Positions 8,953 through 17,545 of a DNA stretch of 64,000 bases are shown in pieces. The first letter of the stretch is position 1. Each line of letters begins with the position of its first letter. The DNA comes from CAWBNS01 sp964445105 (lineage in GTDB: Bacteria > Chlamydiota > Chlamydiia > Chlamydiales > JAJFMA01). The position numbers were made by a program, and so were the translations under genes. The stretch is from NCBI GenBank assembly GCA_964445105.1, contig CAYUJS010000004.1, forward strand, positions 13,251 to 77,250, read 5' to 3'. Below the pieces are notes generated by a model. That model was given only the letters and a program-made list of their open reading frames with translations. It was not told the origin of the DNA and did not search any database.

Positions 8953-10323
8953 ATGACGGCCTTTGCCTACCAACCTAATGAAACTGTGGCTGCGATTGCG
9001 ACGCCTCCTGGAGAAGGCGGGGTGGCGATTGTACGCATTTCTGGAGAGCGATCTGTGGAGGTGGCAGCAAGCGTCTATTCAGGGGACGTACGCGGCTATG
9101 CGTCACATACCGTACATTTTGGGCACGTGGTGGCACCTGACGGCATGCGCGTAGATGATGTTTTGCTGATCAAGATGATGGCCCCCCGCTCTTATACAGG
9201 TGAAGATGTGATTGAACTCCATTGTCATGGAGGTAGCCTGATTTCGCGCCGTGTGCTGGAGTTAGTTTTGCAAGCAGGTGCGCGGCAAGCGCATCCTGGT
9301 GAGTTCACCTTTAAGGCGTACATCAACGGCAAGCTCGACCTAGCCCAGGCAGAGGCCGTGCAGGAGTTGATTGGAGCGAAAAACGAACGTGCGCTAGACG
9401 CCGCCAAGGAGCAGCTGCAAGGCCTATTGTCAAAGAGATTGTACGGATTTCAGGAAACCTTGACAGGTGTGGCGGCGATTTTAGAAGCCTGGGTGGATTT
9501 TCCCGAGGAAGATCTCGCTTTCGCCAGCTTTGAGGAGGTTTGTGGGGAGCTAGAAGGTGTTTATTACCTGATGCGCGAGCTGTTAGATACGTACCATGAT
9601 GGACGTATTGTGCGTGAGGGCCTTTCTCTCTGCCTGGTAGGCAGCCCCAATGTGGGAAAATCATCACTGATGAACGCGCTGTTGGATAAGGAACGCGCTA
9701 TTGTCTCTCACGTTCCAGGTACCACTAGGGACCTTATCGAAGACCATTTACGCTTAAACGGCTTGAATCTGCGGGTGATGGACACAGCCGGTATTCGCGA
9801 TAGTGATGAACTGGTAGAACAAGAGGGAATACGCCGCTCGCGTGCAGCGTTAGCTGAGGCTGATTTGGCGCTACTTGTACTGGATGCCACTCAGCCTTTG
9901 GGTGCCCTAGAGTACGAATTGCTTGCTCAAATCCCAGAGAAGAAAATCGTGGTGGTATGGAACAAAGTGGACCTTCCGCATGGAGAACTGCCAGAGCTCG
10001 CTATCGGTCCGAATGTGCAGGTCTCCGCGAAGGAGAAGAGCGGGATCGAGCAGCTGAAAAAAGCCATTGATAAAGTCGTTTGGGAACACGGTCCACCTTC
10101 GAAAGAGGAGGTACTCATTACCAATGTCCGGCATAAAGAGGCCTTGCTTCATGCAGTCAGCGCCTGCCGATCGGTTATTGACGGATTGAAAAATCGCGTA
10201 TCTCCTGAATTTTTGGCGGCTGATATGCGAGCCTGCCTGCAGGAACTGGCCCGTATCCTCGGCACAAATGTGACCGAGGATATCCTTTCGACAATTTTTT
10301 CTAAATTCTGTGTGGGCAAATGA
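8953..10323 (+). CDS. mnmE: tRNA modification GTPase MnmE
   Basis: With MnmG it makes the 5-carboxymethylaminomethyl group on wobble U34 of tRNA. I start at 8953, because the family N-terminus (MTAFAYQPNETVAAIATPPG) begins there; the frame is open to 8839, but that extension overlaps no conserved sequence. The folate-binding N-terminal domain covers about 1-120. G1 GSPNVGKSS starts at residue 230, G3 DTAG at 277 and G4 NKVD at 337. The protein ends in FCVGK, the conserved C-terminal motif with the essential cysteine. At 456 residues it is full length. Its stop overlaps the nth start. Confidence 0.96.
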   Translation: MTAFAYQPNETVAAIATPPGEGGVAIVRISGERSVEVAASVYSGDVRGYASHTVHFGHVVAPDGMRVDDVLLIKMMAPRSYTGEDVIELHCHGGSLISRRVLELVLQAGARQAHPGEFTFKAYINGKLDLAQAEAVQELIGAKNERALDAAKEQLQGLLSKRLYGFQETLTGVAAILEAWVDFPEEDLAFASFEEVCGELEGVYYLMRELLDTYHDGRIVREGLSLCLVGSPNVGKSSLMNALLDKERAIVSHVPGTTRDLIEDHLRLNGLNLRVMDTAGIRDSDELVEQEGIRRSRAALAEADLALLVLDATQPLGALEYELLAQIPEKKIVVVWNKVDLPHGELPELAIGPNVQVSAKEKSGIEQLKKAIDKVVWEHGPPSKEEVLITNVRHKEALLHAVSACRSVIDGLKNRVSPEFLAADMRACLQELARILGTNVTEDILSTIFSKFCVGK

Positions 10324-10934
10324 TGGAGCTACAGGCGAAAGCGAAGAAGATTCGCAAGATCTTGAACAACCTCTACCCCAATCCTTCAATCCCACTGCAA
10401 CATAAAGACCCGTATACCCTACTGATCGCCGTGCTATTGTCGGCGCAGTGCACCGACGTACGCGTCAACATGGTTACCCCGGAGCTATTTGCTAAGGCAG
10501 ATACACCCGCCAAGATGGTCAAACTTTCCACTTCTGAGATTGAAAGAGTGATCCGTCCCTGCGGTTTGGCACCGACTAAAGCGCGAGCAATTTGGAATCT
10601 CTCCCGGATTTTAATCGAGAAGTACGAGGGAGCGGTTCCAAAAACATTTGAGGAGCTAGAAACGCTGCCTGGTGTTGGCCATAAAACGGCTTCGGTGGTG
10701 ATGGCACAGGCCTTTCAAGTGCCTGCCTTTCCGGTGGATACGCATATCCACCGCTGTGCAAAGCGCTGGGGGTTAAGCGTAGGAAAAACCGTGGAAAAGA
10801 CTGAAGCGGATCTTAAGGCTGTTTTCCCAAAAAAAGATTGGAACAAATTGCATCTGCAAATTATTTACTTTGCGCGTGAATATTGCCAGGCGCGTGTGCA
10901 TGATCCAGCAACCTGCCCCATATGTAAACTTTGA
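10320..10934 (+). CDS. nth: Endonuclease III (DNA glycosylase/AP lyase)
   Basis: Removes oxidised pyrimidines and nicks abasic sites. The helix-hairpin-helix LPGVGHKTA contains catalytic Lys122, and Asp140 lies in VDTHIHR. The C-terminal cluster segment is unusual: only C189, C199 and C202 are present before the protein ends two residues later, whereas E. coli Nth has C-x6-C-x2-C-x5-C, so the fourth ligand is missing and the first spacing is longer. The 4Fe-4S cluster may be altered or absent. The ATG overlaps the mnmE stop by four bases, so the two are translationally coupled. Confidence 0.93.
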   Translation: MMELQAKAKKIRKILNNLYPNPSIPLQHKDPYTLLIAVLLSAQCTDVRVNMVTPELFAKADTPAKMVKLSTSEIERVIRPCGLAPTKARAIWNLSRILIEKYEGAVPKTFEELETLPGVGHKTASVVMAQAFQVPAFPVDTHIHRCAKRWGLSVGKTVEKTEADLKAVFPKKDWNKLHLQIIYFAREYCQARVHDPATCPICKL

Positions 10935-10963
10935 CTGCAGTGATTGTGGGCTAATTTTACCGT

Positions 10964-11692
10964 CTATAGCAACCTTTTGAGTTGCTCAAGATAGCTATGT
11001 AAACGGATGTCGAAAGGGATATCTGCCTCACAAAGGCCGATGGCCTCTTCAAGCGCTGTAGTCGCTTCTTTTCGCTGGTGGAGTTGCAGATAGCAGCTAG
11101 CCTGGCCTGCTTTAGCTAGTGCGGAGGGAGCTAACTGCATAGCTTGACCAAAAGCCAGCAGCGCCGGCTCCCATCGCTCTTGGTGCTGTTCGGTTTGCCC
11201 TAAACCGATCCAAATCTCAGGCGCCTGTGGCGCCAGCGTCGCCAGTACAACAAAGACCCCGTAAGCTTCTTTGAAGCGGTCTTGCTCTACTACTCTTTTC
11301 CCGATCAGATACAGCGCCTCTACGTCAGCCTTGGAGAGCCCCATTTGTTGATAGAGGCTGGTTTCGCTTTCGCCCATTGCTTCGAGCTCTGAGAGGGTCA
11401 TCTCCTTCTCTAGGGCCGCGCCCAGACTAGTCAAAGCGGCCTCAGCAACGGTGCGCTCCGCCTCCGAAAGGCAAGAGGAATGAACAGAAGCCTCCTTCTG
11501 CATGCATTCGACTCCCAAGGTGAAGGAAGCTAGCAAAATATCCAGATCTTCTCTGGCTTTAAGGAGCGCTCTTTCCTCCAATGCTTTTTGGGAAAGCAAA
11601 GAGGAAGGGCGCATTGCCGCCTTGTCTGCGGCCACCTGTTGCACGTTTTTGAGAAAGCGGCCTTGAACTTCTTCATAGAGTTGAATTTTCAT
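10964..11692 (-). CDS. SycD/LcrH-type TPR chaperone
   Basis: A 242-residue protein with an N-terminal helical region and two or three TPR units from about residue 120 on (a YLIGKRVVEQDRFKEAYGVF unit, then EIWIGLGQTEQHQERWEPAL). That pattern is typical of class II type III secretion chaperones such as SycD/LcrH. Its ATG overlaps the stop of the upstream gene (ATGA), so the two are made together, as expected for an effector or translocator and its chaperone. The N-terminal extension of about 100 residues is longer than in standard SycD. The partner assignment is inferred from coupling. Confidence 0.7.
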   Translation of the reverse strand: MKIQLYEEVQGRFLKNVQQVAADKAAMRPSSLLSQKALEERALLKAREDLDILLASFTLGVECMQKEASVHSSCLSEAERTVAEAALTSLGAALEKEMTLSELEAMGESETSLYQQMGLSKADVEALYLIGKRVVEQDRFKEAYGVFVVLATLAPQAPEIWIGLGQTEQHQERWEPALLAFGQAMQLAPSALAKAGQASCYLQLHQRKEATTALEEAIGLCEADIPFDIRLHSYLEQLKRLL

Positions 11693-13716
11693 GTCGGTTC
11701 ACTCCCCTCTGATGATGACGAAGATTCGGATGTTGGATTTGAGGGTCCTGAGCTTGAACTTTGGATGTCTCGCTTAAAAGCATGCATATTTATGTTGCCG
11801 GCGTTTGAGATACGGTCTTTGATTAGCTCGCGTGCGCTGCTTTTAGCAGTCGCTAGTAGAATTTCCCCACAAAAAAGCTGGCCTTGTGGGTTTGTGCGAA
11901 AAATGGGAATATCGCCGTGTGCGCAGTCTTTTTCAATAGTTGGCTCCAGCCTAAGAGTCAGATCTTTTTTTATCAAATCATTTATCAAATTGTCGGTGAA
12001 TGCAGCTGAGCTATTTTTCAGCTCAATGCGCAGTCTTTCCCCTAGTTCGTTATCGCTAACCTCGAAATCATACAACGGCGCTATTATCCTCTTGTCGTAA
12101 AGCTTCCGCCCGACAAGGTCGCAAATGTTTTTTGAACGCATGTCGAATTGAACAAAATTAATGCTGCTTTCAAGCTCCTGGGTCGGTACAAGGACGTGCC
12201 GAAGGGGAAGACCATCTGGTACATTTTGCAAAAAATTTATAAGCGCATCCTGGTTATCTTGGACTAGACTTTTCATTTGGTTGAATCCTTCTTCGATATC
12301 GGAAATGTAGGCAACAGCTTGAGGCACTTCCTGGTTTGCTTCATCAAGCAAGACGACTTTATTATTTGTAGCTTCGCTCGTTTGAAAATCCGTGAAAATC
12401 AGGGCAGCATCCGCGAGCCCGGTCTGTTCCTTGCCCATCAGGATTTCTATATTAAACGCGACCTCTAGGTCTATTAGGTGTGGCTGCTGTGCATGGCAAA
12501 TCACGTTATCTTGGTGCAAGTCCCCGATGCCGAAAATTTGGCTAATGGCTTGGATAGCCCCTATTATGTGGTAATATTCTTTCATTTGTTGCCTTGTTAG
12601 TTGGTAGTCAGTGTCGCTGTGGGACAAGAACTTGACATAGCCGTATTCCTTCTTTGGGAGATGGGTAAAAGTGGGGAGGATCTTTTTCTTCACCTGTTCG
12701 TTAGCATCTGCTTTGCTAGACGATGACTGGTTGCTAGTGGCGCTACTTGCTAAATCATTTATGGTACTAAATAAGCTGTCTCTTTCGCTGCATATTAGAC
12801 TATCCACCTCGATGCTTCTTGGCTTATAGACAAGTTTTACTGTATCATCACCCACAGAGAGTTCTATAAATGAGGGCTTCAGGCCCCCATTATGAGTCTC
12901 GCCTTGTACTTGTGTGGTTTTCACCAAATTAAGCTGGTCGCTATCTGGATCTTTATCTGGAAAAAAAGTGCGAATTATGTCATTTTTGTCATCGTGTATA
13001 TTTAGTTCAATGGTTTCCATCGCCAACTTGAAATTAGACAGCCGGTTTCTGATTAGTGATCGTACGTGATCCAGACCCTGACCGGCTAATTGTGAACCTT
13101 TATTATCAGGGCAATTTAGTTCTTTTAACTGTTCCTGGTTACTTAATATTTCTTTGATCAACAAATTTTTGTTGTCTTTGTTGTGGGCTGCTTTTGGCAA
13201 GCTTTCCATAAATAATGTTATGATACTCTCTGTTATGTCTTGAAAATTATTTATTGACTCGTCGTTCTGTTCATCGATGATGTTGATGTTTTGTATCAGC
13301 GCCTCCAAGGTCAACCGGCTTGGGGCTGTGTCTTCTATTTTTGGCCCAACGTTGCGAAGGGACCGCAAGCTCAGAAAGGCTAGACCAAGAGAAGCTACTA
13401 GTAGAGTGACGGCGCCAATAGTCGATTGGCCTTTTTGATGCCACGCAGCTTCAACCAGCAAAATGGCTATTGTAAGCGCTACTACTGCGCCGCTTATTTT
13501 AAATAGACTCTGTTTATCAGTCAGTTGTGATCCAAGCGATTTCGGCCAGGTGAGCCCGGGCGGGAGCCCGGGCGGGGCTGCGTCTTTCATGCTTTTCGCA
13601 GTTTCTTTGCGTTCAACGCTTTCTACGTGCCTTATGGGAGCGCTCCTGCCTGAGCTTTGTGAGCTTAAGCTATCCACTAACCCTCCTTGAATACTGTTTG
13701 TTCCATACGAACTCAT
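11689..13716 (-). CDS. Membrane-anchored LanM dehydratase-domain protein (DUF4135-like), candidate T3SS effector
   Basis: A 675-residue protein. Residues 1-60 are Ser/Gly/Pro-rich; 73-91 and 98-118 form two hydrophobic segments, a hairpin like those of inclusion-membrane proteins. From about 130 to 620 it resembles the lipid-kinase-fold dehydratase domain of class II lanthipeptide synthetases: GETHNGG, then LVYKPRS with Lys298, then GDLHQDN with Asp399, His401 and Asn404, then LIDLE with Asp416. The 17-residue step from 399 to 416 equals that between the kinase residues D347 and D364 of CylM, as I recall them. A Ser-rich insert near 330 lengthens the Lys-to-Asp spacing. No LanC cyclase domain and no zinc-binding CHG motif follow, and no precursor peptide is nearby. 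It is coupled to a SycD-like chaperone. Protein kinase or Ser/Thr-phosphate lyase activity on a host protein is inference. Confidence 0.75.
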   Translation of the reverse strand: MSSYGTNSIQGGLVDSLSSQSSGRSAPIRHVESVERKETAKSMKDAAPPGLPPGLTWPKSLGSQLTDKQSLFKISGAVVALTIAILLVEAAWHQKGQSTIGAVTLLVASLGLAFLSLRSLRNVGPKIEDTAPSRLTLEALIQNINIIDEQNDESINNFQDITESIITLFMESLPKAAHNKDNKNLLIKEILSNQEQLKELNCPDNKGSQLAGQGLDHVRSLIRNRLSNFKLAMETIELNIHDDKNDIIRTFFPDKDPDSDQLNLVKTTQVQGETHNGGLKPSFIELSVGDDTVKLVYKPRSIEVDSLICSERDSLFSTINDLASSATSNQSSSSKADANEQVKKKILPTFTHLPKKEYGYVKFLSHSDTDYQLTRQQMKEYYHIIGAIQAISQIFGIGDLHQDNVICHAQQPHLIDLEVAFNIEILMGKEQTGLADAALIFTDFQTSEATNNKVVLLDEANQEVPQAVAYISDIEEGFNQMKSLVQDNQDALINFLQNVPDGLPLRHVLVPTQELESSINFVQFDMRSKNICDLVGRKLYDKRIIAPLYDFEVSDNELGERLRIELKNSSAAFTDNLINDLIKKDLTLRLEPTIEKDCAHGDIPIFRTNPQGQLFCGEILLATAKSSARELIKDRISNAGNINMHAFKRDIQSSSSGPSNPTSESSSSSEGSEPT

Positions 13717-13973
13717 ATGGCAACAATCTATAATACAATAATATGTTTTATTAATTAACTATTGAACAGATATTTTGTGAATATATGTAAATAACAAAGT
13801 GCTGGGGTTGTAATTTATCAATAAATCCGGATAAATTCGGTAAAACGCAAGCGCACTAACTACCAGCCTTCGCGCCTATGCAAGGGCCATGCGTCCATGA
13901 ATCAGGAGCCTTGCTTAACCTGATTTATTCAGAAGAGATGAGTAGGCTAGTCGAAGTTTACGATTTACTTTTT

Positions 13974-14100
13974 AGGTAACTTCTCAATAAGTCCGGGTAG
14001 CAAGCTTCCTGGACCAGTGAGAGGCAGCGTATGCACAGGTGCGGGGGCTGGCCAGTGGCGCAACCCATTTGTGTCGCCCCGACTTATTGAGAAGTTACCT
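13974..14100. mobile_element. 127-bp MITE, copy A
   Basis: Perfect 20-base terminal inverted repeats AGGTAACTTCTCAATAAGTC bound a 127-base element with no coding capacity. T-rich flanks on both sides (TTTT) could be a target duplication. A second copy in the opposite orientation lies at 40348-40474 and shares most of the interior, including CTGGACCAGTG and CCAGTGGCGCAACCC. It sits in the 648-base AT-rich gap between the LanM-like gene and the next gene; I see nothing else in that gap. Confidence 0.85.
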
Positions 14101-14364
14101 TTTTAATGATAGCCTAAGATTTTGAGCATTATCTAATGGCTAAGTGCGAAAAAATATAAATCATCATGGATCAAAGAAACAGCGCTAAGAGTCGAGAATA
14201 ATTCGTAAAATCCGGTTTAGTTGAATTTTATGAACTGTCCCTCGCGTCTAGTGTATTTTTTTTGACCAATGATTAGGCTAACTAAAAAACACTAGTTTTA
14301 TGATATTTAATCTGCTATCGTCATTTTTGATGTTATTTAACTCGTAAACAAGGAGTGTGATACT

Positions 14365-14898
14365 ATGAATTTTCCACGAGCCCGTAGTTACCGAGGATTT
14401 GGCTGTGACGATTTGTTTATCAGGCTCGGTATATGCCTCCAGCCCGCTGTTCAGAGAATATCCGAGCAGATAGATAATTACAGCATTGAAGAAATTCAGG
14501 CGATCGCAGCGGCCGCCTTGAGTAGCTGCAGAAAAGATGCGTTAGAGATGAAGGGGAGGGGGTGGACGGATGAAAAGGTTGTCGACTGTATAGCGGGCAC
14601 GCTAGCTTATCCGCTGGTAGTTGAGCCAATGAAGCCTGAAATTATCGAAGTTATGCGGGTTCTTCCCAACGAGGATCCCGAGACTGCGGCTTATATAACG
14701 AAGGCGCCCGCTAAAGCGTTCTACGGCAATCGATTGATGCAGCTTCAGCTACGGCATAAGTATGGCGATCCCCTCAAGGAAAAAATGAAAGAGCGTCTAA
14801 GGCCTTTCGTTGAGGAGGCGCTTGCCCCATTCTTTGCGGAGATGAATCGACCGGCTGCTAGCTGGACGAGTATATTCAGCTGGTTGTTGCCTTTGTAA
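14365..14898 (+). CDS. Hypothetical protein with a decayed tandem copy downstream
   Basis: A 177-residue protein of no family I recognise. It is helical and contains the word MKGRGWTDEKVVDC at about 62-75 and a charged KYGDPLKEKMKERLRPF stretch near 132-148, and ends in a short hydrophobic Trp/Leu tail. The ATG is preceded by AAGGAGTG, a good ribosome site. Both words recur in the degraded copy downstream, which supports a real gene that was duplicated in tandem. Confidence 0.65.
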   Translation: MNFPRARSYRGFGCDDLFIRLGICLQPAVQRISEQIDNYSIEEIQAIAAAALSSCRKDALEMKGRGWTDEKVVDCIAGTLAYPLVVEPMKPEIIEVMRVLPNEDPETAAYITKAPAKAFYGNRLMQLQLRHKYGDPLKEKMKERLRPFVEEALAPFFAEMNRPAASWTSIFSWLLPL

Positions 14899-15013
14899 AG
14901 AGGCTCAAGACGTAGTCCATCACGTTGGATCTGGTCGGAGTGAGCTGGCAAGTGAGAGCAGATAAGTTTGATAGGCCGCTCTCTGGCGGCTTAACTTACC
15001 AAGTAAGTATACT

Positions 15014-15389
15014 ATAAATTTTCCACCGATCCGTAGATTGGCGAGGATTTGTTTGTCAGACTCGATACGGATGAAGGGAAGGGGATGGACGGATGAACAT
15101 GTCGTCGATTGTGTGGCATATACACTAGCCCGTTCGACGCCGATTGAGCCGATGAGACGTGAAATTGCTGAAGTTGTGGAGGCCCGTCCCAACAATGCCC
15201 TGGAGCCAGCGTTTATATAACAAAAGAGCTAAATCATCTTACGGTAACGGGATCACCCAAAATGGGCTGCTTTATAAGCATGGCGATCTCCTCAAAGAAA
15301 AAATGAAAGAACACTTAAGACCTTTTGTGGAAAAGACGCTGCTCCCGCTTATTACAGAGCTTAATCGACAACAACTACTAATTGGCTGA
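15014..15389 (+). pseudogene. Degraded tandem copy of the preceding gene
   Basis: The DNA starts ATAAATTTTCCACC where the intact copy has ATGAATTTTCCACG, so the start codon is lost. About 150 bases of the 5' half are deleted, joining the first lines directly to MKGRGWTDEHVVDC. A frameshift near 15215 then moves the reading into another frame, where KHGDLLKEKMKEHLRPF continues the homology to a stop at 15389. Neither half is likely to be expressed. Confidence 0.8.
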
Positions 15390-15698
15390 ATCTATTTAAT
15401 CGGCTGAGGCCTTTTTAAGAAGGTGCAAGACACCCCCTCAATAGGCGCAAATCGCGCGCGCAACCCTAAGGACAACGCTTCTGTTAGGCACCGGCCCAGG
15501 CTGGTTCATGTAGAATTTACGCGCAAGGCCTGTTCTGGCCATCGTCTCACACCGCCAAAAGCCTCGTTTGAGGGCCCTCTGCAGACCTAAGTTTTGTATA
15601 TGGGAACAGGTTTGCAGCGCTGTTCGAATCGCTCAAAAACCTGAGGTGACCTTCGTCCTCTCTTGTTAAATTTCGTTCCATGAACTATTCTGACGGGT
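15390..15698. other. Gene-free 309-bp gap
   Basis: I see no gene, RNA or repeat that I can support between the pseudogene and gpmA. Confidence 0.5.
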
Positions 15699-16394
15699 AT
15701 GAGTCTGTTGATTTTAATGCGACATGGGCAGTCGGAGTGGAACAAAAGAAATTTGTTCACTGGATGGGTCGACGTGCCGCTTTCAAATGAGGGGATCCAA
15801 GAATCCCTCCATGGTGGGCGACAGATCAGGGATCTGCTTATAGACGTTGTGATAACGACTACCTTGGTGCGTGCACAGACTACGGCTTTACTCGCTCTGT
15901 CTCAGCATAGTTCACGAAGGGTTCCGGTCGTTCTTCACAATGGCGAGGGTAAGTTGTCTGACTGGTCGACGATTTATGGCTCTTCGCTGCACACAATTCC
16001 AATGCTGCGCTGCTGGGAATTGAACGAGCGCATGTACGGTGAATTACAAGGGTTAAATAAGGCAGAAACTGCGGAGAAATTTGGCCAGCAGCAGGTGCAT
16101 CGCTGGCGGCGCAGCTACGACGAGGCGCCTCCTGGTGGCGAGAGCTTAGCCATGACAGCGGCGCGCGCTCTGCCCTACTTTCACAATACGATTGTTCCTC
16201 TACTTACACAGGAAAAAAACGTTTTTGTTTGCGCTCACGGCAATTCCTTACGCTGCATCCTCATGGAGCTTGACCAGCTCAACCGGGAGCAGGTAGTTAG
16301 TTTGGAGATTTTTACAGGGCAGCCGCTCGTATATGACTATAAAGGCGGAGTTTTTCGCAAAAAGGACGCATGGCCATCCAGCCTATCTATTTAG
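15699..16394 (+). CDS. gpmA: 2,3-bisphosphoglycerate-dependent phosphoglycerate mutase
   Basis: Interconverts 3- and 2-phosphoglycerate in glycolysis. The phosphohistidine motif LMRHGQSEWN has His9, followed by the family FTGWVDVPLS segment. ELNERMYGELQG carries the catalytic Glu near 107-110, and VCAHGNSLR provides the second catalytic His. At 231 residues it is full length. It heads a run with the NifS- and NifU-like genes; this order also occurs in Chlamydia. Its 3' end overlaps the next gene by 25 bases. Confidence 0.95.
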   Translation: MSLLILMRHGQSEWNKRNLFTGWVDVPLSNEGIQESLHGGRQIRDLLIDVVITTTLVRAQTTALLALSQHSSRRVPVVLHNGEGKLSDWSTIYGSSLHTIPMLRCWELNERMYGELQGLNKAETAEKFGQQQVHRWRRSYDEAPPGGESLAMTAARALPYFHNTIVPLLTQEKNVFVCAHGNSLRCILMELDQLNREQVVSLEIFTGQPLVYDYKGGVFRKKDAWPSSLSI

Positions 16395-17545
16395 ACAACG
16401 CGACTGTAACCCGCCCTTCAGAGCAGGTCGTGTCTCGCATGATTCCTTTCTTTACAGAAGATTGGGGTTCCCCCTCGTCGCCTCATCGCATGGGGCAGCG
16501 CCTCTGGCCTGCTATGGAGGAGGCTTACCGCTCTTTGTATGCGCTTCTGGGTGCTTCTGAGCAGGATACTATTTTGTTTACCTCGTCCGGTACGGAGGCT
16601 ATAAATCAAGTTTTACAGTCTGTTTTTTTTGATGTAACGCGTGCGACGGGGAAGAACCACTTTGTTACCTCTGCGATCGATGAGGCGCCTGCCATCTTAA
16701 CTTTAGGTCATCTGGAGCAGCTGGGGGCTGTGAGCAAAGCTGCTGCGGTCACTAAAAGCGGGCATGTCACGTCAGAACTTATTGGCGATGCTCTTACGCC
16801 GCGCACAGCGCTTGTTAGTCTTTCTTGGGCTAATGCGCTTACAGGAGTCGTCAACCCCGTGGCCGAGATCGCCGCTTTATGTAAGCAGAGAGGCATTTTA
16901 TTTCATCTTGATGCAACGCATGTGTTAGGCAAGCTCTACTTTGAATTAGCGGAGGTGGGAGCGGATTTTATCACCTTCAACGGCGACCAAATGCATGGCC
17001 CCAAAGGCAGCGGCGGGCTGTACATTCGCAAAAAGGCGCGTTTGTCGCCCTTGCTGTTTGGTGGCATGCAGCAGGGTGGCTACCGCGGGGACGATGTTAA
17101 TGTCCCTGCGCTTGTGGGTTTGGGGCAGGCTGCGCGTGAAGCCATCGAAAGTCGGGACCTGCTCTGCACTGAGGTGGCGCGTCTGCGCAATCGCTTGGAG
17201 GAGGGCGTATTGCAGGCTTATCCCGAAGCTAAATTATTCTATCGAGACCAAGAGCGCCTTCCGAATGTAACCACGATTGCCTTTCCCGGTGTTGTTAACG
17301 AGGCACTGCTCTTTGCTTTGAATCGCCAAGGCCTCTACGCTAGCATGGGGGGCGGAAATTTTCAGCAGCTAGGGCTACTACTCGCCGCGAGCGGGGTCAG
17401 TGAGCTTTTGAGCCACTCAGCCCTCAGTTTTAGTCTTGCGCGTACAAATTACGAGGAAGAAATCGATCGCGCGATCTCTATCATCGCCGACAGCGCCAAT
17501 AAACTTCGCATCCTTTCTCAACATATTTTGGGGGCGCCTGCATGA
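16370..17545 (+). CDS. NifS/IscS-like aminotransferase-fold protein lacking key catalytic residues
   Basis: A 391-residue class V aminotransferase-fold protein that aligns with IscS along its length. PLP phosphate contacts (TSSGTEA) and the pyridine-binding Asp in HLDAT are kept. The segment NGDQMHGPKG aligns with SGHKIYGPKG, so the Schiff-base Lys is replaced by Gln207. The stacking His (EHKAV in IscS) is replaced by Glu in IDEAP. The loop that holds the catalytic Cys reads ASMGGGNFQQLG, with no Cys. Ordinary cysteine desulfurase chemistry therefore looks impossible, although the frame is intact and the gene overlaps both neighbours. It is a pseudoenzyme or has a different role. I cannot say whether all chlamydial homologues share this. 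Confidence 0.85.
   Translation: MAIQPIYLDNATVTRPSEQVVSRMIPFFTEDWGSPSSPHRMGQRLWPAMEEAYRSLYALLGASEQDTILFTSSGTEAINQVLQSVFFDVTRATGKNHFVTSAIDEAPAILTLGHLEQLGAVSKAAAVTKSGHVTSELIGDALTPRTALVSLSWANALTGVVNPVAEIAALCKQRGILFHLDATHVLGKLYFELAEVGADFITFNGDQMHGPKGSGGLYIRKKARLSPLLFGGMQQGGYRGDDVNVPALVGLGQAAREAIESRDLLCTEVARLRNRLEEGVLQAYPEAKLFYRDQERLPNVTTIAFPGVVNEALLFALNRQGLYASMGGGNFQQLGLLLAASGVSELLSHSALSFSLARTNYEEEIDRAISIIADSANKLRILSQHILGAPA

Noticed and set aside
11689..13716. A full lanthipeptide biosynthesis cluster
   Set aside because: No LanC domain, precursor peptide, LanT or immunity gene is present, so only the dehydratase-like fold is claimed.
15159..15389. Independent 76-codon gene
   Set aside because: It is the frame-shifted 3' part of the decayed tandem copy.
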